64,000 nucleotides of DNA from Bog-473 sp963706555 (GTDB lineage: Bacteria > Actinomycetota > Acidimicrobiia > Acidimicrobiales > RAAP-2). Of this stretch, positions 29,635-38,632 are shown one piece after another (position 1 is the first letter of the stretch; each line of letters starts with the position of its first letter). Below the pieces are notes generated by a model, which ran no database searches, was not told where the DNA came from, and saw nothing but the letters and a program-made list of their open reading frames with translations. The position numbers and the translations under genes were made by a program. The DNA lies in NCBI GenBank assembly GCA_963706555.1, contig OY970164.1, forward strand, positions 1,674,001 through 1,738,000. Direction: 5' to 3'.

Positions 29635-29677
29635 TTGACAAGTATCTGTATAGTCAGATACTATCTTGTCAGAGATA
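29635..29677 (+). promoter_or_regulatory. YceI promoter with two overlapping MarR-type operators
   Basis: A -35 TTGACA (29635-29640) and -10 TACTAT (29659-29664) are separated by 18 bases. Between and over them lies AGTATCTG-N6-CAGATACT (29641-29662), a perfect 8-bp inverted repeat, and downstream a second repeat TATCT-N6-AGATA (29662-29677). Both have a six-base spacer and share the TATCT/AGATA core. Position and symmetry fit occlusion of RNA polymerase by the neighbouring MarR protein. Confidence 0.75.
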
Positions 29678-29700
29678 CCAAACCGCCATAGGAGGCTCCC

Positions 29701-30258
29701 ATGTCAACCGCAACAATCACCCTTCCGAAGCCGGGAACGTACACCGTCGACCCGACCCATGCTGAGGCCGGCTTTGTGGCCCGCCACCTGATCGGCACCA
29801 AGGTACGAGGCCGCTTCACTGAATTCTCCGGCACGTTCACCGTCGCCGAGAACCCCGAGGACTCGACGTTCGAGGCCGAGGCGAAGGTGGCCAGCATCGA
29901 CACCAACCAGTCCATGCGCGACGACCACCTCCGCACGAACGATTTCTTCGACGCCGAGAACTACCCCACCATCACCATCAAGAGCACCGGGCTCACGCGG
30001 GTGACCGACGCCGAGTGGAAGCTGGCGACGGACCTGACCATTCGCGGCGTCACGAAGCCGGTGGTGTTCGACCTGGAGTATCTGGGAGAGGGTCCGGCGA
30101 TGCAGGAAGGCAAGTCCGTCGTGGCCTTCTCCGCCTCGGCGGAGATCGACCGCCGCGACTTCGGCGTCAGCTTCAACCACTCGCTCCTCGATGGGAGCGT
30201 CGTGGTCGGGAACAAGGTCAAGATCGAGCTGGAAGCAGAAGCCGGCCTGGCGGAGTAA
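29701..30258 (+). CDS. YceI-family lipid-binding protein
   Basis: 185 residues; ATG preceded by AGGAGG five bases upstream. Standard YceI run: GTYTVDPTHAEAGFVARHL, SMRDDHLRTNDFFDAENYP, LTIRGVTKPVVFDLEYLG and ending with NKVKIELEAEA. The fold is a lipocalin-like barrel that binds isoprenoid or other amphiphiles. There is no signal peptide here, so it is probably cytosolic, as is usual for actinobacterial members. Strong promoter with MarR operators upstream. Confidence 0.93.
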   Translation: MSTATITLPKPGTYTVDPTHAEAGFVARHLIGTKVRGRFTEFSGTFTVAENPEDSTFEAEAKVASIDTNQSMRDDHLRTNDFFDAENYPTITIKSTGLTRVTDAEWKLATDLTIRGVTKPVVFDLEYLGEGPAMQEGKSVVAFSASAEIDRRDFGVSFNHSLLDGSVVVGNKVKIELEAEAGLAE

Positions 30259-30312
30259 CCGACGGAGCACGGCCCGGGTCGTGTGCGGACGACGGCGGTA
30301 CGCTTCGCCGCG

Positions 30313-31984
30313 ATGCGCACGACCCCGGGCCCGATCCTGCCCGAAGTGGACGCCATTCCCCTGCGGGACAGCCCGGCCGGCGCCGGCGGGCCGGGGTACG
30401 TCCTGGCCGTCGACCTGGGAACAGGCGGGCCCAAGGTCGCGGTGGTTGCAGCCGCCGGTCACATCGAGGCCCACGCGTTCGAGAAGGTCTCCCTGGTCGT
30501 AGGGGCCGACGGCGCGGCCGAGCAGGACCCCGAGGAATGGTGGCGCGCCATCGTCGGCGCAGCGCGGCGGGCTGTGGCCGACAGCGGCGTGGCGCCCGAG
30601 AAGATCGTGGGCGTCGGGTGCACGGCGCAATGGTCGGGGACGGTGGCCGTGGGCGCCGATGGGCGCGTCATCGGTCCTTCCATCATCTGGATGGACTCGC
30701 GCGGCGCCGCCGCCATCAGACGTGTGGTGCGCGGTGCGCTGAACGTCCAGGGTTACTCGGCGTCCAAGGCCCTCAGGTGGGTACGACGCAGCGGCGGCCT
30801 CCCGACCCTCTCGGGCAAGGACCCGGTGGGTCACATCCATTTCCTTCGTGAAGAGCGCCCGGAGGCCTACGCCGCCACCGCTGTCTTCCTCGAGCCGGTG
30901 GACTATCTCAATCTGCGCCTGACGGGTCTGGCGCGCGCGTCGCACGACTCGATCACTTTGCACTGGGTCACCGACACCCGCGACATCAACGCCGTGTCCT
31001 ACGACGACGGCCTGATCGAGCTCGCGGGGCTCGAGCGGCGCACGCTGCCCGACCTCGTGCCGACCGGCAGCATCCTCGGGGGCGTGACGCCCGCCGCCGC
31101 GGCGGAGCTGGGCATCCTCGCGGGCACCCCGGTCATCGCCGGCACCGCCGATCTGCATTCGGCCGCTGTCGGATCGGGCGCGGTCGAGGACTTCGAAGGG
31201 CACCTCTACATCGGGACGTCGAGCTGGATCAGCTGCCACGTCCCCTTCAAGAAGACCGACGCCCGCACCAATATCGCCTCCATCCCCTCGGGCCTTCCCG
31301 GCCGCTACCTGGTCGCGGACGAGCACGAGACGGGGGGTGCCTGCCTCACCTGGTTCCGGGACAACCTGCTGTATCCCGGTGATGCGCTCGCCCCCGGCGC
31401 CACCGCGCCCCCCGACGTCTTCGCGACGCTGAACCACATGGCGGCCGAGGTCCAGCCCGGGGCCGGGGGTGTCCTCTTCACCCCGTGGCTCAACGGGGAG
31501 CGCTCCCCGGTCGACGATCACACCATCCGGGGGGGCTTCCACAACATGTCGCTGTCGACCACGCGCGCCGACATGGTGCGGGCGGTCTTCGAAGGCGTCG
31601 CGCTCGAATTCGGCGTGGTTGCTCGGGGCGGTCGAGAAGTTCACGAAGCGGCGGTTCGCCTCCCTCGCCTTTGTGGGCGGGGGAGCGAACTCCGACCTCT
31701 GGGCGCAGATCCACGCCGACGTCATGGGGTGCGCCATCCGCCAGATCGCCGAGCCGGTGCTGGCCAATGTGCGCGGCGTGGGGCTCCTCGCGCATCTGGC
31801 TCTCGGCCACATCACTGTGCACGACATCGCGGCCATGGTCGAGGTGAAGGCCGTCTATGTGCCCGACGCCGCGGCCGCGGCCGTGTACGCCCCGCTGCGC
31901 AAGGAGTTCGTCAACTTCTACGACCAGACGAAAGGCATCCACGAGCGACTGAATGGCCACCGTGTGAGCGGGCGGCGGACATGA
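30313..31984 (+). CDS. FGGY-family carbohydrate kinase (one frameshift)
   Basis: About 556 residues when joined. N-terminal ATPase motif YVLAVDLGTGGPKVAVV, then GVGCTAQWSGTV and SIIWMDSRGA; the C-terminal FGGY signature SLAFVGGGANSDLWAQIHAD is one frame away. The shift is at the GG 31612-31613, where a single G gives GVALEFAWLLGAVEKF. It phosphorylates a sugar, polyol or related hydroxyl compound in the cytosol and is closest in style to xylulokinase-like members. The substrate is unknown and no sugar transport genes are adjacent. TACGCT eight bases before the ATG may serve as -10. Confidence 0.82.
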
Positions 31985-31990
31985 AGTGGC

Positions 31991-33061
31991 TCAGTCGCCG
32001 CCATCGGAAGGGATGAGCAACAGGTCCTCGATCTGCAAAGGGTCGCCCCAGTTCTTCAAGAGCGCTGACGCCGTGATCGGGGGGTCCGGCTGGCCGGTCT
32101 CCCGGTTGAAGAGCGAAATCCGATACCCGAGCGACTCGAACCCGTCGAGGTACTCCTCCCCGCTGATGCCCGACACACGCGGCAACATTTCGAGGCTGAA
32201 CTCGGAGGCCACGATCGGTCGGGACGTCGTGAGGATTCCCTGCGCCCCGGCGACGACCCGCCCTTCGGCCCCTTCCACGTCGATCTTCAGGAAGTCCACC
32301 CGCCCGTCGACCAGGTCGTCGAGCGGGAACGTGGGGACGATCTCGCTCCACCCTGCGGCCAGGCTCGACGGATCGGCGGCGACGAGGCCGCCGTTGGAAC
32401 CGAAATGCCCTGAGAGGTTCGACCACCCACGTGCCCGGTCCAGGGCCAGGGGGAACAGGTCGACGTTGTCGACGTGATTGGCCTCGACCGAGAGGAGGAT
32501 GAGCCGGCAATTCTCCGAGCTCGGCTCAATAGCCACGACACGGCCGGAGGGCCCGACGAGGGAGGAGGCGAGCAGCGTGTACAGCCCCACGTTGGCGCCG
32601 ACGTCGACCACCGTCATGCCGGGACGGCAGAATTGCCTGAACGTCGGGACGAGGTGCGCCTCGTAGTCGCCGTTGAGGAGCGGCCGGCTCACCGCGCCGT
32701 CTTCACGGTCGAGGAAGATCGTCATGCCGTTGTCCAGCTGATGGGTGACGATGTCGGCGGGCCCGAAACGGATGCTCATGGGGGACGGGAAGAATTGCCG
32801 GTCGAACGTGGTGAGAAGCTGTCGCAGGCCATGCAGGTCAACGATCGAGTCGCCCACGAGTCCATAGGCGATCGCATGGAGATCGGACGGCTCCCTCGAC
32901 GGATAGAGCATGGTGAGGGCGGCATCGAGCGCCAAACCGGCCCCGGGCCCATCGTCGGGCGCGTCGACCGGTGTCACCCCGCCGAGTAGCGCAACCATCT
33001 TTCGCCGGACGCGGTCGAGGTGGTGGTGCAGTGGGCGTGTGGCCGGAAGAGGGTCCGGCAT
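31991..33061 (-). CDS. FkbM-family SAM-dependent methyltransferase
   Basis: 356 residues. The SAM motif is TVVDVGANVGLYTLLASSLVG, the acidic loop VVAIEPSSENCRLI, and the FkbM domain ends with VDFLKIDVEGAEGRVV. About 100 N-terminal residues before it resemble no domain I know. Its ATG overlaps the stop of the glutamine-synthetase-like gene (ATGA), so the two are coupled. FkbM enzymes O-methylate hydroxyls in natural products or glycans. The link to a gamma-glutamyl ligase is unexplained. Confidence 0.85.
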   Translation of the reverse strand: MPDPLPATRPLHHHLDRVRRKMVALLGGVTPVDAPDDGPGAGLALDAALTMLYPSREPSDLHAIAYGLVGDSIVDLHGLRQLLTTFDRQFFPSPMSIRFGPADIVTHQLDNGMTIFLDREDGAVSRPLLNGDYEAHLVPTFRQFCRPGMTVVDVGANVGLYTLLASSLVGPSGRVVAIEPSSENCRLILLSVEANHVDNVDLFPLALDRARGWSNLSGHFGSNGGLVAADPSSLAAGWSEIVPTFPLDDLVDGRVDFLKIDVEGAEGRVVAGAQGILTTSRPIVASEFSLEMLPRVSGISGEEYLDGFESLGYRISLFNRETGQPDPPITASALLKNWGDPLQIEDLLLIPSDGGD

Positions 33062-34419
33062 CAGATCCTTTCGAAGTTGCGAGCGAGCTCCCAGTCCGAG
33101 ACGTGGCGGTTGGCCGCCTCCCATTCCTGCTGCGCCGTGTTGAGAAGGTGGTGGTGCACGTCGGGGCCGAACGCCTCGGCCGCGACCTCGGAGTGCCGCA
33201 GCTCCTCGATGGCCTCGACCAGCGTGGAGGGGATCCGGGTCACGTCGGTGGCGTCGTAGGCGTTGCGCGGATAGGCGTCGGCGAGCTCGAGCTCGTGGTC
33301 GATGCCGTAGAGGCCGGCCGCGATGCACGCGGCGATGACCAGGTACGGGTTGACATCGGCCCCGGGAACGCGCGATTCGATGCGCCGCCCCGCGCCGTGG
33401 CCGACCACACGGAAGCCGCACGTGCGGTTGTCCTCCCCCCAGACCACTGCCGTCGGGGCCCAGCTCCCCGGCACGTAGCGCCGGTAGGAATTGAGTGTCG
33501 GGGCGGCACACCAGGCGAGTTGGCGCGCCGCGTGGAGCTGGCCGGCGAGGAACTGTCGACCCAGGGTCGACAGCCCGGTCGGGTGGGACGCGTCACCCAT
33601 GAGCGGCTCGTCGGTCACGCTGTCCCAGAGGGAGTTGTGCACGTGGCACGAGGATCCGACATCGTCCATCGTCCACTTGGCCATGAACGTGGCCGCACGT
33701 CCCTCTTGTGCCGCGATCTCCTTGATCCCGTTCTTGAAGATGAGGTGGCGGTCAGCGGTGTCGAGCGCGCCGGCGTAGGTCACGTTGACCTCGTGCTGGC
33801 CGCGGCCGGCCTCGCCCTTGGAGAACTCCACCGGGATATCGGCGGCGCACATCTCCTGGCGGACGCGCTTGAGGATGTACTCCTCCCGCGACGTCTGGAG
33901 CAGTTGATAGTCCTCGATGGTCGACGAGTGCGGTGTCAGGCCCTTCCACGACTTCTTCTGCGCCTCTTCGTAGGTGTCGCGAAAGAGGAAGAACTCGAGC
34001 TCGGTGGCGCTGAGGACGCGGTAGCCGCGCTCGGCGGCGCGCGTGATCTGACGGCGCAGGATCTGCCGGGGGGAGACCTCGACCGGAACGCCATCGTCAT
34101 CGGTGAGGTCCCCGATGACCATCGCGGTGCCCCGAAACCACGGGATGGCGCGGGCGGTGCCGTAGTCCGGCTGGCAGAGCATGTCGCCGTAGCCGAGGTC
34201 CCAGTTGGCGAAGCGGTACCCCGGGAGCGGATTCATGTCCACATCGACCGCCAACAGGTAGTCGCAGACCTCGATCCCATGGTCGGCCACGTGGTTGCTG
34301 AAAAAATCGGGGGTCACCCGCTTCCCCACCGGTCGGCCGTGCATATCGGGGAACGCCACGATCACGGTATCGATCGATCCGTCGGAGATCCCGTTGTCGA
34401 TGAACTCACGTCCTGGCAT
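33061..34419 (-). CDS. Glutamine synthetase-like gamma-glutamylpolyamine ligase (PuuA/GlnA3 type)
   Basis: 452 residues. The start at 34419 gives MPGREFIDNGISDGSIDTV; the frame extends to 34494 across the divergent promoter. Metal and ATP site residues appear in SATELEFFLF, GEAGRGQHEVN and HVHNSLWD; ADVNPYLVIAACIAAGLYG and RIESRVPGAD are typical. It is a GlnA-family ligase of the non-assimilatory branch that attaches glutamate to amines such as putrescine or ethanolamine. It is divergent from a PuuD-like hydrolase with a 55-base shared promoter region, which supports a polyamine role. Ammonia assimilation is less likely. Confidence 0.82.
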   Translation of the reverse strand: MPGREFIDNGISDGSIDTVIVAFPDMHGRPVGKRVTPDFFSNHVADHGIEVCDYLLAVDVDMNPLPGYRFANWDLGYGDMLCQPDYGTARAIPWFRGTAMVIGDLTDDDGVPVEVSPRQILRRQITRAAERGYRVLSATELEFFLFRDTYEEAQKKSWKGLTPHSSTIEDYQLLQTSREEYILKRVRQEMCAADIPVEFSKGEAGRGQHEVNVTYAGALDTADRHLIFKNGIKEIAAQEGRAATFMAKWTMDDVGSSCHVHNSLWDSVTDEPLMGDASHPTGLSTLGRQFLAGQLHAARQLAWCAAPTLNSYRRYVPGSWAPTAVVWGEDNRTCGFRVVGHGAGRRIESRVPGADVNPYLVIAACIAAGLYGIDHELELADAYPRNAYDATDVTRIPSTLVEAIEELRHSEVAAEAFGPDVHHHLLNTAQQEWEAANRHVSDWELARNFERI

Positions 34420-34474
34420 GACGCATGATGGCGTGCCTGCGGGGTTCCGTCCAACCGCTTTGTACGCTGGTGGC

Positions 34475-35200
34475 GTGATCCCGCTCATCGGCATCTCGAC
34501 CTATGCCGCCAAGGTCGCCTGGGGCGGCTGGGAACGCCCCTCCGCGGTGCTGCCCCAGTCGTACTACGAGCTTGTCGCATCGTCGGGCGGCCGCCCACTC
34601 CTGCTCCCGCCCTTGCGGACCGCTCCCACCGGGCCCAGTTTCGGCGCCGAAGAGGTGATTGCCCTACTCGACGGTTTGGTGCTGACCGGTGGTGGCGACG
34701 TCGACCCGGCCTCCTACCGGGAGACGGCCGCACCCGAAGTGGTGGGGGTCAACCCGATCCGCGACGAGAGCGAGCGCGCGCTCCTGGCGGCAGCGCTCAA
34801 GGTCGATATGCCCGTGCTCGCCATCTGCCGGGGCTGCCAGATCCTCAACGTCGAGCGTGGGGGCACGTTGCACCAGCACCTGCCCGACATCGTCGGCCAC
34901 GACGACCACCGCCGCGCCCCCTTCGTGTTCGGCGAGGTGAAGGTCACGACCACCCCGGGGAGCCACGCGTCGTCGATCTTCGGGGCCGCCACGACCGTGC
35001 TCTGCTCCCATCACCAGGCCATCAAGGACCTCGGTGCCGGTCTGGTGCAGACAGCCAGCGCGGACGACGGTGTCGCCGAAGCGGTCGAGCTCACCGGGGC
35101 GCACTTCGTCCTGGGGGTGCAGTGGCACCCCGAAGAGGCCGGCGACCCGCGACCGTTTGCCGCCTTGGTGGCTGCCGCCGCCGCCTCCCGCCGAAGCTGA
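34475..35200 (+). CDS. Gamma-glutamyl-GABA hydrolase-like class I amidotransferase (PuuD type)
   Basis: 241 residues from the GTG at 34475 with TACGCT six bases upstream. Peptidase C26 fold: LDGLVLTGGGDVDP, nucleophile Cys in AICRGCQILNV, and the His-Glu of GVQWHPEE. Hydrolyses gamma-glutamyl amides such as gamma-glutamyl-GABA, releasing GABA and glutamate. Pairing with the divergent ligase forms the first and fourth steps of the Puu pathway. Confidence 0.87.
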   Translation: MIPLIGISTYAAKVAWGGWERPSAVLPQSYYELVASSGGRPLLLPPLRTAPTGPSFGAEEVIALLDGLVLTGGGDVDPASYRETAAPEVVGVNPIRDESERALLAAALKVDMPVLAICRGCQILNVERGGTLHQHLPDIVGHDDHRRAPFVFGEVKVTTTPGSHASSIFGAATTVLCSHHQAIKDLGAGLVQTASADDGVAEAVELTGAHFVLGVQWHPEEAGDPRPFAALVAAAAASRRS

Positions 35201-35211
35201 GGTACCGCCTG

Positions 35212-35235
35212 CTGCCCGTACGCGGGCAGTAGTCT
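35212..35235 (+). promoter_or_regulatory. Inverted repeat abutting a TAGTCT -10 box
   Basis: CTGCCCG-TACG-CGGGCAG (35212-35229) is a perfect 7-bp hairpin directly followed by TAGTCT (35230-35235), six bases before the ATG of the small membrane protein. It could be an operator or the end hairpin of the preceding gene; no T-tract follows. Confidence 0.45.
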
Positions 35236-35241
35236 GCCCCC

Positions 35242-35370
35242 ATGGCAAAGAGCGGGGCCAAAAAAGTCGTGAAGCCGGTGGCGGCCACCGTCGGCATCTT
35301 GGGGACGATGGCGAGTATCTGGTGGTTCGCCCTCAAACCCCGGCGGAAGGCCAAGTCAGAGGGCGAGTAG
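35242..35370 (+). CDS. 42-residue single-span membrane protein
   Basis: Begins MAKSGAKKVVKPVAATV and ends RRKAKSEGE. A lysine-rich N-terminus, one hydrophobic segment of about 19 residues (VAATVGILGTMASIWWFAL) and a strongly basic C-terminus are seen. TAGTCT lies exactly six bases before the ATG, as in other genes here that look leaderless, which supports it as a real gene. There is no recognisable domain. It may be a small membrane-anchored accessory protein; the function is unknown. Confidence 0.6.
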   Translation: MAKSGAKKVVKPVAATVGILGTMASIWWFALKPRRKAKSEGE

Positions 35371-35396
35371 CCGCTCGCCGGCGCGGCGCGGCGGGT

Positions 35397-35789
35397 TCAC
35401 TCAGTGAAGATCGTGTCCCACGAGGCGGGGTCTTCGGGGTAGAACCACCGCTCGAGCTGCATCCCACCGCGGTAGTGGAAGATGCTGACGACCTGCGTTC
35501 GCACATCGACGCGCTGACGTCGTGCGCCCATAATGCTCAAGGCGCACACGTGCTCGTCATTGCCGAAGACGTCATGTTCAGTGAGCCAGAACCCTTTGGG
35601 TCCCAATTGCGTGAACCAGGCCAACAGCGCGTCCAACCCGTGGATGTCACCCGCCATCGGATGCGCACCCGGAACGTGCCAGATGACGTCGATGTCGACG
35701 AGTGAGGCCAACAGGGCCAGGTCCCCTGACCGGAACGCATCGGCGGTCCGGCGATAGGCGACGGCGTTCGGATGCTCGGCGCCCTCCAC
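35397..35789 (-). CDS. SnoaL-like / NTF2-fold protein
   Basis: 130 residues from the GTG at 35789. The pattern (AVAYRRTADAFRSGDLALLASL, DVIWHVPGAHPMAGDIHG, GLDALLAWF, VVSIFHYRGGMQLERWFYP) matches SnoaL-like nuclear-transport-factor-2 folds, which bind small hydrophobic ligands or act as isomerases/hydratases. No catalytic assignment is possible. TAACCT is eight bases before the start. It runs downstream of and in the same direction as the DinB and sirtuin genes. Confidence 0.75.
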   Translation of the reverse strand: MEGAEHPNAVAYRRTADAFRSGDLALLASLVDIDVIWHVPGAHPMAGDIHGLDALLAWFTQLGPKGFWLTEHDVFGNDEHVCALSIMGARRQRVDVRTQVVSIFHYRGGMQLERWFYPEDPASWDTIFTE

Positions 35790-35823
35790 CTTGCGAGAGG
35801 TTACGCAGCAAACCGACGTGCCG

Positions 35824-36336
35824 TCAGTCCTCCCAGCGCAGCGTCCGTTCGATGTCCCAGAGGTGGTGCTGCGCATCGTGGGTGTTCGCCAGCACGACGT
35901 CGCGCAGGTCCATCTCACCGCGCTCAGGGTGGATGAGCACGGTGCCGTTGCTCCGTGCGGCCCCGATCGTCTTGCGCCACTCGGCGATCGAGAGCTGCAA
36001 CGACCACAGGGCCGCCGGGAGCGGGATCGTCTCGTAGTTCCTGGCCACCGCCAGCTCGTTCTCGTCGTAGCTCCCCACACGGGCCGATGCCCCCGCCGCC
36101 ACTCCCACGAGACGTTCGGTCCAGATGCGCACGTTGTCGGCGACGTGGCTGACGTAGGCCGCGGTCGACCACGAGAGGTCGGGGTGCTGTTCGCGCCCGG
36201 TGGCGCCGCGCAGCAGGTCCGGATAGGAGGTGGCGAGCTCAGCCATTCTCGACCCGGCGTCATCGAGCGCGAGGGTCCACTCGAACGCGCACTCCCGGCA
36301 GGGCTGGCCGTAGGTCGAGGGGCCCCAGTCGTTCAT
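35824..36336 (-). CDS. DinB-superfamily (mycothiol-enzyme-like) protein
   Basis: 170 residues. A four-helix DinB/maleylpyruvate-isomerase fold is suggested by STAAYVSHVADNVRIWTERL, with a first His, and by DVVLANTHDAQHHLWDIERT, with metal-type histidines late in the protein. Relatives are thiol-dependent transferases or isomerases using mycothiol or bacillithiol. An N-terminal CxxC (QPCRECAFEW) is unusual. Its ATG overlaps the sirtuin stop (ATGA), so the two are coupled. Confidence 0.75.
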   Translation of the reverse strand: MNDWGPSTYGQPCRECAFEWTLALDDAGSRMAELATSYPDLLRGATGREQHPDLSWSTAAYVSHVADNVRIWTERLVGVAAGASARVGSYDENELAVARNYETIPLPAALWSLQLSIAEWRKTIGAARSNGTVLIHPERGEMDLRDVVLANTHDAQHHLWDIERTLRWED

Positions 36337-37112
36337 TGGGACCCGACCAACGCCGGCAACAGCTCGCTGATCGGGCCGTTGACGACGACATCGGCCAGCG
36401 GGTCCATGTCGGTGGGGGCGCCGTTGAGGATGATGACGGTTGCGCCCGCCCGGGAAGCAATCGGCACGAGGCCGGCCGCGGGGAACACGGCGAGCGTCGA
36501 TCCCACGGCGAGCAGAAGGTCGCACGCCGCCGCTGCAGCTTCGGCCCGGCGCAGGTCGCTCGCGACGAGATTCTGGCCGAAGCTGATCGTGGCCGACTTC
36601 AGGATCCCACCGCACGTCGACCCGTCGGCGCGCACCTCCTCGCAGCTCGGGTCGGCTTCTCCCGCCCGCACGCGATCGTGCACAGGCTCCGCCGGCTGGC
36701 GATGGTCGCAGCGCAGGCAGACGATTTCGGACGAATTGCCGTGGATCTCGACGATGCGCGCCGGGTCTGATCCAGCCTTTTGATGGAGGCCGTCGATATT
36801 CTGGGTGACGAGGGTGTCGAGCCGGCCCGTGCGCTCGAGCGTGACCAGCGCGGCGTGGCCCTCGTTGGGCTCGGCCAGCCACAGGGGGGACGTCAACCGG
36901 TTCTGCCACGCGCGGCGGCGCACCGCGGGATCGTGCACGTAGGTGTCGAGGTTCGCCGCTTTCTCCGCCGCCGGATCTTTCGTCCAGACCCCGTTGGGCC
37001 CCCGGAAGTCGGGGATGCCCGAGTCGGTGGAGATGCCGGCGCCCGTCAGGACCACGATCCGCCGCGAGCGGGCGACGAGGACGCTCGCCATCTCCACGTC
37101 CGTGCGGGTCAC
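36333..37112 (-). CDS. Sirtuin, NAD-dependent protein deacylase
   Basis: 259 residues from the GTG at 37112. NAD site VVLTGAGISTDSGIPDFRGPNG, catalytic QNIDGLHQ with the His of EIHGNSSEIVC, and zinc cysteines CLRC, SCEE and TCGG. It removes acetyl or acyl groups from lysines with NAD. A typical target is acyl-CoA synthetase, and an acyl/AMP ligase gene starts divergently 50 bases away, which is suggestive. The DinB gene is coupled downstream. Confidence 0.93.
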   Translation of the reverse strand: MTRTDVEMASVLVARSRRIVVLTGAGISTDSGIPDFRGPNGVWTKDPAAEKAANLDTYVHDPAVRRRAWQNRLTSPLWLAEPNEGHAALVTLERTGRLDTLVTQNIDGLHQKAGSDPARIVEIHGNSSEIVCLRCDHRQPAEPVHDRVRAGEADPSCEEVRADGSTCGGILKSATISFGQNLVASDLRRAEAAAAACDLLLAVGSTLAVFPAAGLVPIASRAGATVIILNGAPTDMDPLADVVVNGPISELLPALVGSQ

Positions 37113-37162
37113 GGTGCCATCGTGGCACGGGGAGCCGGCACGCCGGTCGGTACGCTGCGGGA

Positions 37163-38602
37163 GTGACCAGGGGCGCACCCACCGTGGAGGTGCTCGAGGC
37201 GGCCGACGCCGAGGACCGTCAGCGCCGGGTGGCGGGGGCGCTGCGCACCCATGGCTGCCGGGTGGGCGATCGTGTCGCGTTCTGCCTTCCGTCCTCGGCC
37301 GACCTGATCTGTGCCGTCCTCGGCGCGGCGCGCAGCGGGGTGCTCCCGGTCCTGCTCAACGCCACGCTCACCCAGTCCGAGCGCGATCTGCTCCTCGCCG
37401 ACGCGCAACCGACCCTCGAGATTCTCGACCGGGGTGCGCTGTCGCGCCTGTTGGACGGACCGCCGGCGGAGTTGGCGCCCTACCCCTTGACCCGGCCGAT
37501 GCACTACACCTCGGGCACCACCGGACGCCCAAAGGGTGTGACCACCGGGGTGTGGGACGAGCACACCGCACGAGCGGTCTTCGAGGACGAGGCTGCGGTC
37601 TGGCACTTCGACGCGCGCGATCTCCACCTGGTCTGCTCGCCGATGTACCACACGGTTTCGGTGCGGTTCTGTGCCGGCACGCTGCTCTCGGGCGGGTCCT
37701 TGGCCGTCCTCGGCCGCTTCGATGCCTCGACCGCGCTGGACGTGCTGCGCCGGCTGCGCCCGACCACCGCCTTCTTGGTCCCGACCCATCTCCAGCGGAT
37801 TTTGCAGGCCCCCGAGCTGGGCCCGGACGAGGTGTTCGATGCCCTCCGACTCTTGGCCCACGCCGGGGCCCCGTGCCCGCCCTCGGTGAAGCGGGCGATC
37901 ATGGCGCGTGTCAACCCGGGCACCGTGTGGGAGTTCTACGGGTCGACCGAGGCCCAGTTCACGGTCTGCGGTCCCGACGAATGGCTCGCCCACCCCGGGA
38001 CGGTGGGCCGGGCCCGCCCGGGGCGACGACTGTTCATCCGGTCCGCTGACGACGGGGCCATCCGGTCCGGTGACGACGGGGCTCGGCAAGCCGACGAGGG
38101 TGCAGGCACCATCTGGTGCGATATGCCCGACTTCGCCCGTTTCAGCTATTGGCGGAACGAGGAAGCCACCCGTGAAGCGTGGCGTGGCGCGGCCTGCACG
38201 GTGGGCGATCTGGGCCGGCTCGATCAAGAGGGCTATCTCTACCTCTCCGGGCGCCGGCACGACCTCATCATCAGCGGAGGAGTCAATGTCTATCCGGCCG
38301 AGGTGGAGGCGGTGCTCTCCGGCGTGCCGGGACTCGTCCAGGTTGCCGTCTTCGGCGTACCCGATGCGCAGTGGGGTCAAAAGGTGTGCGTGGCCTTCGT
38401 CGCGGAGGGCAGCGGGGTCGAGGACGCGCTGCGCGCGGCCGCGGCGGTGCAGCTGGCGCCCTACAAGCGGCCCAAGGAGTACTTCGCCGTGGCGGACTTG
38501 CCGCACACCGCCACCGGGAAGCTGATCCGGCGCGCCATTCCCGGGCATCTGGGTCTGGGCGACACTTTGGGCCGGGGCGACCCGCTGGGTCTCGGCGACT
38601 GA
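37163..38602 (+). CDS. Acyl-CoA synthetase / AMP-dependent ligase
   Basis: 479 residues, somewhat short for the class. P-loop YTSGTTGRPKGV at about residue 115, EFYGSTEAQF at about 258, the hinge aspartate in LYLSGRRHDLIISGG and the C-terminal lysine of TGKLIRR. It activates a carboxylate as acyl-adenylate and then thioester; fatty or aromatic acids are possible. A 24-bp duplication (about 38036-38083) inserts an acidic repeat, and the tail is a Gly-Asp repeat (LGLGDTLGRGDPLGLGD). TACGCT lies six bases before the GTG start. Confidence 0.86.
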   Translation: MTRGAPTVEVLEAADAEDRQRRVAGALRTHGCRVGDRVAFCLPSSADLICAVLGAARSGVLPVLLNATLTQSERDLLLADAQPTLEILDRGALSRLLDGPPAELAPYPLTRPMHYTSGTTGRPKGVTTGVWDEHTARAVFEDEAAVWHFDARDLHLVCSPMYHTVSVRFCAGTLLSGGSLAVLGRFDASTALDVLRRLRPTTAFLVPTHLQRILQAPELGPDEVFDALRLLAHAGAPCPPSVKRAIMARVNPGTVWEFYGSTEAQFTVCGPDEWLAHPGTVGRARPGRRLFIRSADDGAIRSGDDGARQADEGAGTIWCDMPDFARFSYWRNEEATREAWRGAACTVGDLGRLDQEGYLYLSGRRHDLIISGGVNVYPAEVEAVLSGVPGLVQVAVFGVPDAQWGQKVCVAFVAEGSGVEDALRAAAAVQLAPYKRPKEYFAVADLPHTATGKLIRRAIPGHLGLGDTLGRGDPLGLGD

Positions 38603-38632
38603 GAAGAGGCCGGACTGCGGTAAGAATCGGTT

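Noticed and set aside
35824..37182. One long gene spanning the DinB and sirtuin region
   Set aside because: Only the last 170 codons match a family; the rest is out of frame with the well-supported sirtuin.
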